From Nitrospirota bacterium (GTDB taxonomy: Bacteria; Nitrospirota; Thermodesulfovibrionia; Thermodesulfovibrionales; JdFR-86), in assembly GCA_030667205.1 (NCBI GenBank), contig DAOUWH010000077.1, positions 1 to 6,947 on the forward strand: DNA of 6,947 bases, in the 5' to 3' direction. Shown here one piece after another: positions 5,845 to 6,947 of the stretch (position 1 is the first letter of the stretch; every line of letters begins with the position of its first letter). The notes below the pieces were generated by a model. The model saw only the letters and a list, made by a program, of their open reading frames with translations, did no database searches and was not told the origin of the DNA. The translations under genes were made by a program, and so were the position numbers.

Positions 5845-5886
5845 GAGAAAACTGCCAATTTTTATAAAAAATTTTCATTTTTTCCA
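5845..5886 (-). promoter_or_regulatory. A/T-tract region upstream of the ihfA promoter (UP-element-like)
   Basis: Directly upstream of the -35 the minus strand carries phased runs of A and T (AAAAAA, AAAATTTTTT, AAAAA, TTTT) over about 40 bases. This is the composition and position of an UP element bound by the RNA polymerase alpha C-terminal domain. Intrinsic bending or a nucleoid-protein site is an alternative. Confidence 0.5.
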
Positions 5887-5904
5887 ATAACCGCCTACCC
5901 GCAA

Positions 5905-5921
5905 AGCCCCTCAGAGGGGCT
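5905..5921 (-). terminator. Hairpin overlapping the aspS stop codon; weak terminator candidate
   Basis: AGCCCCT and AGGGGCT form a 7-bp stem with a 3-nt loop on the minus strand. The TGA stop of aspS (5913-5911) lies in the loop and one base of the stem. Only TTT follows before G/C-rich sequence, so termination would be inefficient; it may instead protect the mRNA 3' end, or allow read-through into ihfA. Confidence 0.45.
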
Positions 5922-6947
5922 CGGTGAGGTTTTTAAGGTTAAGCTCCTTTAGCTGGCCCTCGTCCACCGCCGAAGGCGCAGAACTCAATAAACACGCGGC
6001 CTTCTGGGTCTTGGGGAAGGCAATCACGTCCCTTATGGACGGGGCCCCGACCATCAGCATCACGAGCCTGTCCAGCCCCAGCGCGATGCCGCCGTGCGGG
6101 GGCGCGCCGTAGCGCAGGGCGTCGATGAGGAATCCGAACTTCTGGCTCGCCTCTTCCTCGCCTGTGCCCAGCACTTCGAACATCCTGCGCTGCACGTCGG
6201 GCCTGTGTATCCTGATGCTGCCGCCTCCGATCTCGTAGCCGTTAAGCACTATGTCATAAGCCCTGGCCATTAGCGAAGACAGCATGTCCCTGTCTGAAAC
6301 ATCGCCCTCAAGCATCCGCTTTACGTCGGCCTCTGTGGGCGAGGTAAACGGATGGTGCATGGCCTTGAATCGCTGCTCCTCCCCGTTCCACTCAAGGAGG
6401 GGGTAGTCCGTAACCCACAGGGGCTTAAACCCCTTACGCTCTATGCCTGCCCTCTCGGCTACCGAAAGCCTCATCCTGCCGAGCACATCGAGCACCGTCT
6501 CTTCAGTGTCCGCGACGAACATCATGAGGTCGCCCTCTTCGGCCCCAAGCCTCGAGGCCATTTCATTAAGGACTTCCTCTGGGAAGAATTTTTTAATGGG
6601 AGAATCGAATCCGCCTTTTAGTTTTATCCACGCAAGCCCCATGGCGCCGAATGACTGGGCCTCCTCGGTAAGGAGGTCTATCTCTCTTCTCGTAAGCCCC
6701 GCCATGCCGGGGCCCCTTAAACCCTTCACCCTGCCGCCCTTGTCAAGTGCGTCGAGGAACACTTTGAAGGTGCCCTTTCGGGCGAGGTCTTCCATCTCGG
6801 TTATCTCAAGGCCAAAGCGGGTGTCGGGCTTGTCGTTTCCAAAGCGCTCCATGGAGTCCTTGAAAGTAAGTCGCGGGAAAGGCCTTTTAAGCTCTATATC
6901 GAGCACATCCTTAAAGAGCCTCACTACCATTCCCTCTACGAGATTAA
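5911..6947 (-). CDS. aspS: Aspartyl-tRNA synthetase, C-terminal part (5' end outside window)
   Basis: The frame is open from the window edge to TGA at 5911, giving about 344 residues of a protein that is usually near 590. It charges tRNA-Asp with aspartate in the cytoplasm. The visible part starts within the class II catalytic core (VEGM, RPFPRLTFKDSMERFGNDKPD, split here). It continues through the bacterial-type GAD insertion domain (GMAGLTRREIDLL to MRLSVAERAG), then WVTDYPLLEW, the MHHPFTSP segment, and NGYEIGGGSIRIHRP. Motif 3 is GGIALGLDRLVML, with its ATP-binding Arg at 6067-6069. The C-terminal FPKTQKA element is present. The GAD domain marks it as bacterial type. The N-terminal anticodon-binding domain and motifs 1-2 are outside the window, so discriminating versus non-discriminating specificity cannot be judged. 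The ATG at 6930 is internal, because conserved residues continue upstream of it. A 119-base gap with its own promoter separates it from ihfA. Confidence 0.97.
   Translation of the reverse strand, partial: NLVEGMVVRLFKDVLDIELKRPFPRLTFKDSMERFGNDKPDTRFGLEITEMEDLARKGTFKVFLDALDKGGRVKGLRGPGMAGLTRREIDLLTEEAQSFGAMGLAWIKLKGGFDSPIKKFFPEEVLNEMASRLGAEEGDLMMFVADTEETVLDVLGRMRLSVAERAGIERKGFKPLWVTDYPLLEWNGEEQRFKAMHHPFTSPTEADVKRMLEGDVSDRDMLSSLMARAYDIVLNGYEIGGGSIRIHRPDVQRRMFEVLGTGEEEASQKFGFLIDALRYGAPPHGGIALGLDRLVMLMVGAPSIRDVIAFPKTQKAACLLSSAPSAVDEGQLKELNLKNLTEPL

Noticed and set aside
1..6947. CRISPR array, insertion sequence or long direct repeats
   Set aside because: No regularly spaced repeats, transposase motifs or terminal inverted repeats were seen on either strand.

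Overview
The window looks like chromosomal sequence from a Gram-negative bacterium. It carries an aspartyl-tRNA synthetase, an integration host factor subunit, an exported solute-binding protein and a membrane sensor kinase. The gene style (many-PAS kinases, PstS-like binding proteins, aspS next to ihfA) suggests Desulfobacterota or Nitrospirota, but that is an impression and no taxonomic marker in the window settles it. Both ends are cut inside genes.

Layout, left to right. Positions 1-2962 (minus) hold one uninterrupted reading frame for a very large hybrid-input sensor histidine kinase. It has two membrane segments around an extracytoplasmic domain, a HAMP-like linker, four PAS domains and a HisKA domain with the phospho-accepting His. 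The ATPase domain lies beyond position 1. Immediately upstream, and overlapping it by one base (TAATG), is a PstS-like periplasmic binding protein gene (2962-3990, minus) whose best start is TTG. No permease gene is visible, so the pair reads more naturally as a binding-protein-plus-kinase sensing unit than as a transporter.

Positions 3991-4363 form a divergent control region. It contains two perfect inverted repeats (8-bp and 9-bp arms, each with a 7-nt spacer), a candidate minus-strand promoter overlapping the second repeat, and a plus-strand promoter whose -35 box sits at the centre of a quasi-palindrome. That promoter drives a 210-residue XRE/S24-type regulator (4364-4996, plus), which ends at a strong intrinsic terminator. 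Its S24-like domain has Gly where the family has the catalytic Ser, so it is probably a non-cleavable relative of the CI/LexA-type repressors.

Positions 5046-5822 (minus) hold a compact housekeeping unit: ihfA, a small MerR-type regulator, then tRNA-Pro(GGG) only one base after the regulator's stop codon. It is headed by a promoter that matches the sigma-70 consensus exactly (TTGACA, 17 bp, TATAAT) with A/T tracts upstream. Upstream again is the 3' part of aspS (5911-6947, minus), whose stop codon is embedded in a small hairpin. The working model is a conserved translation/nucleoid block on the right abutting, at a tRNA 3' end, a more variable sensory and regulatory block on the left.
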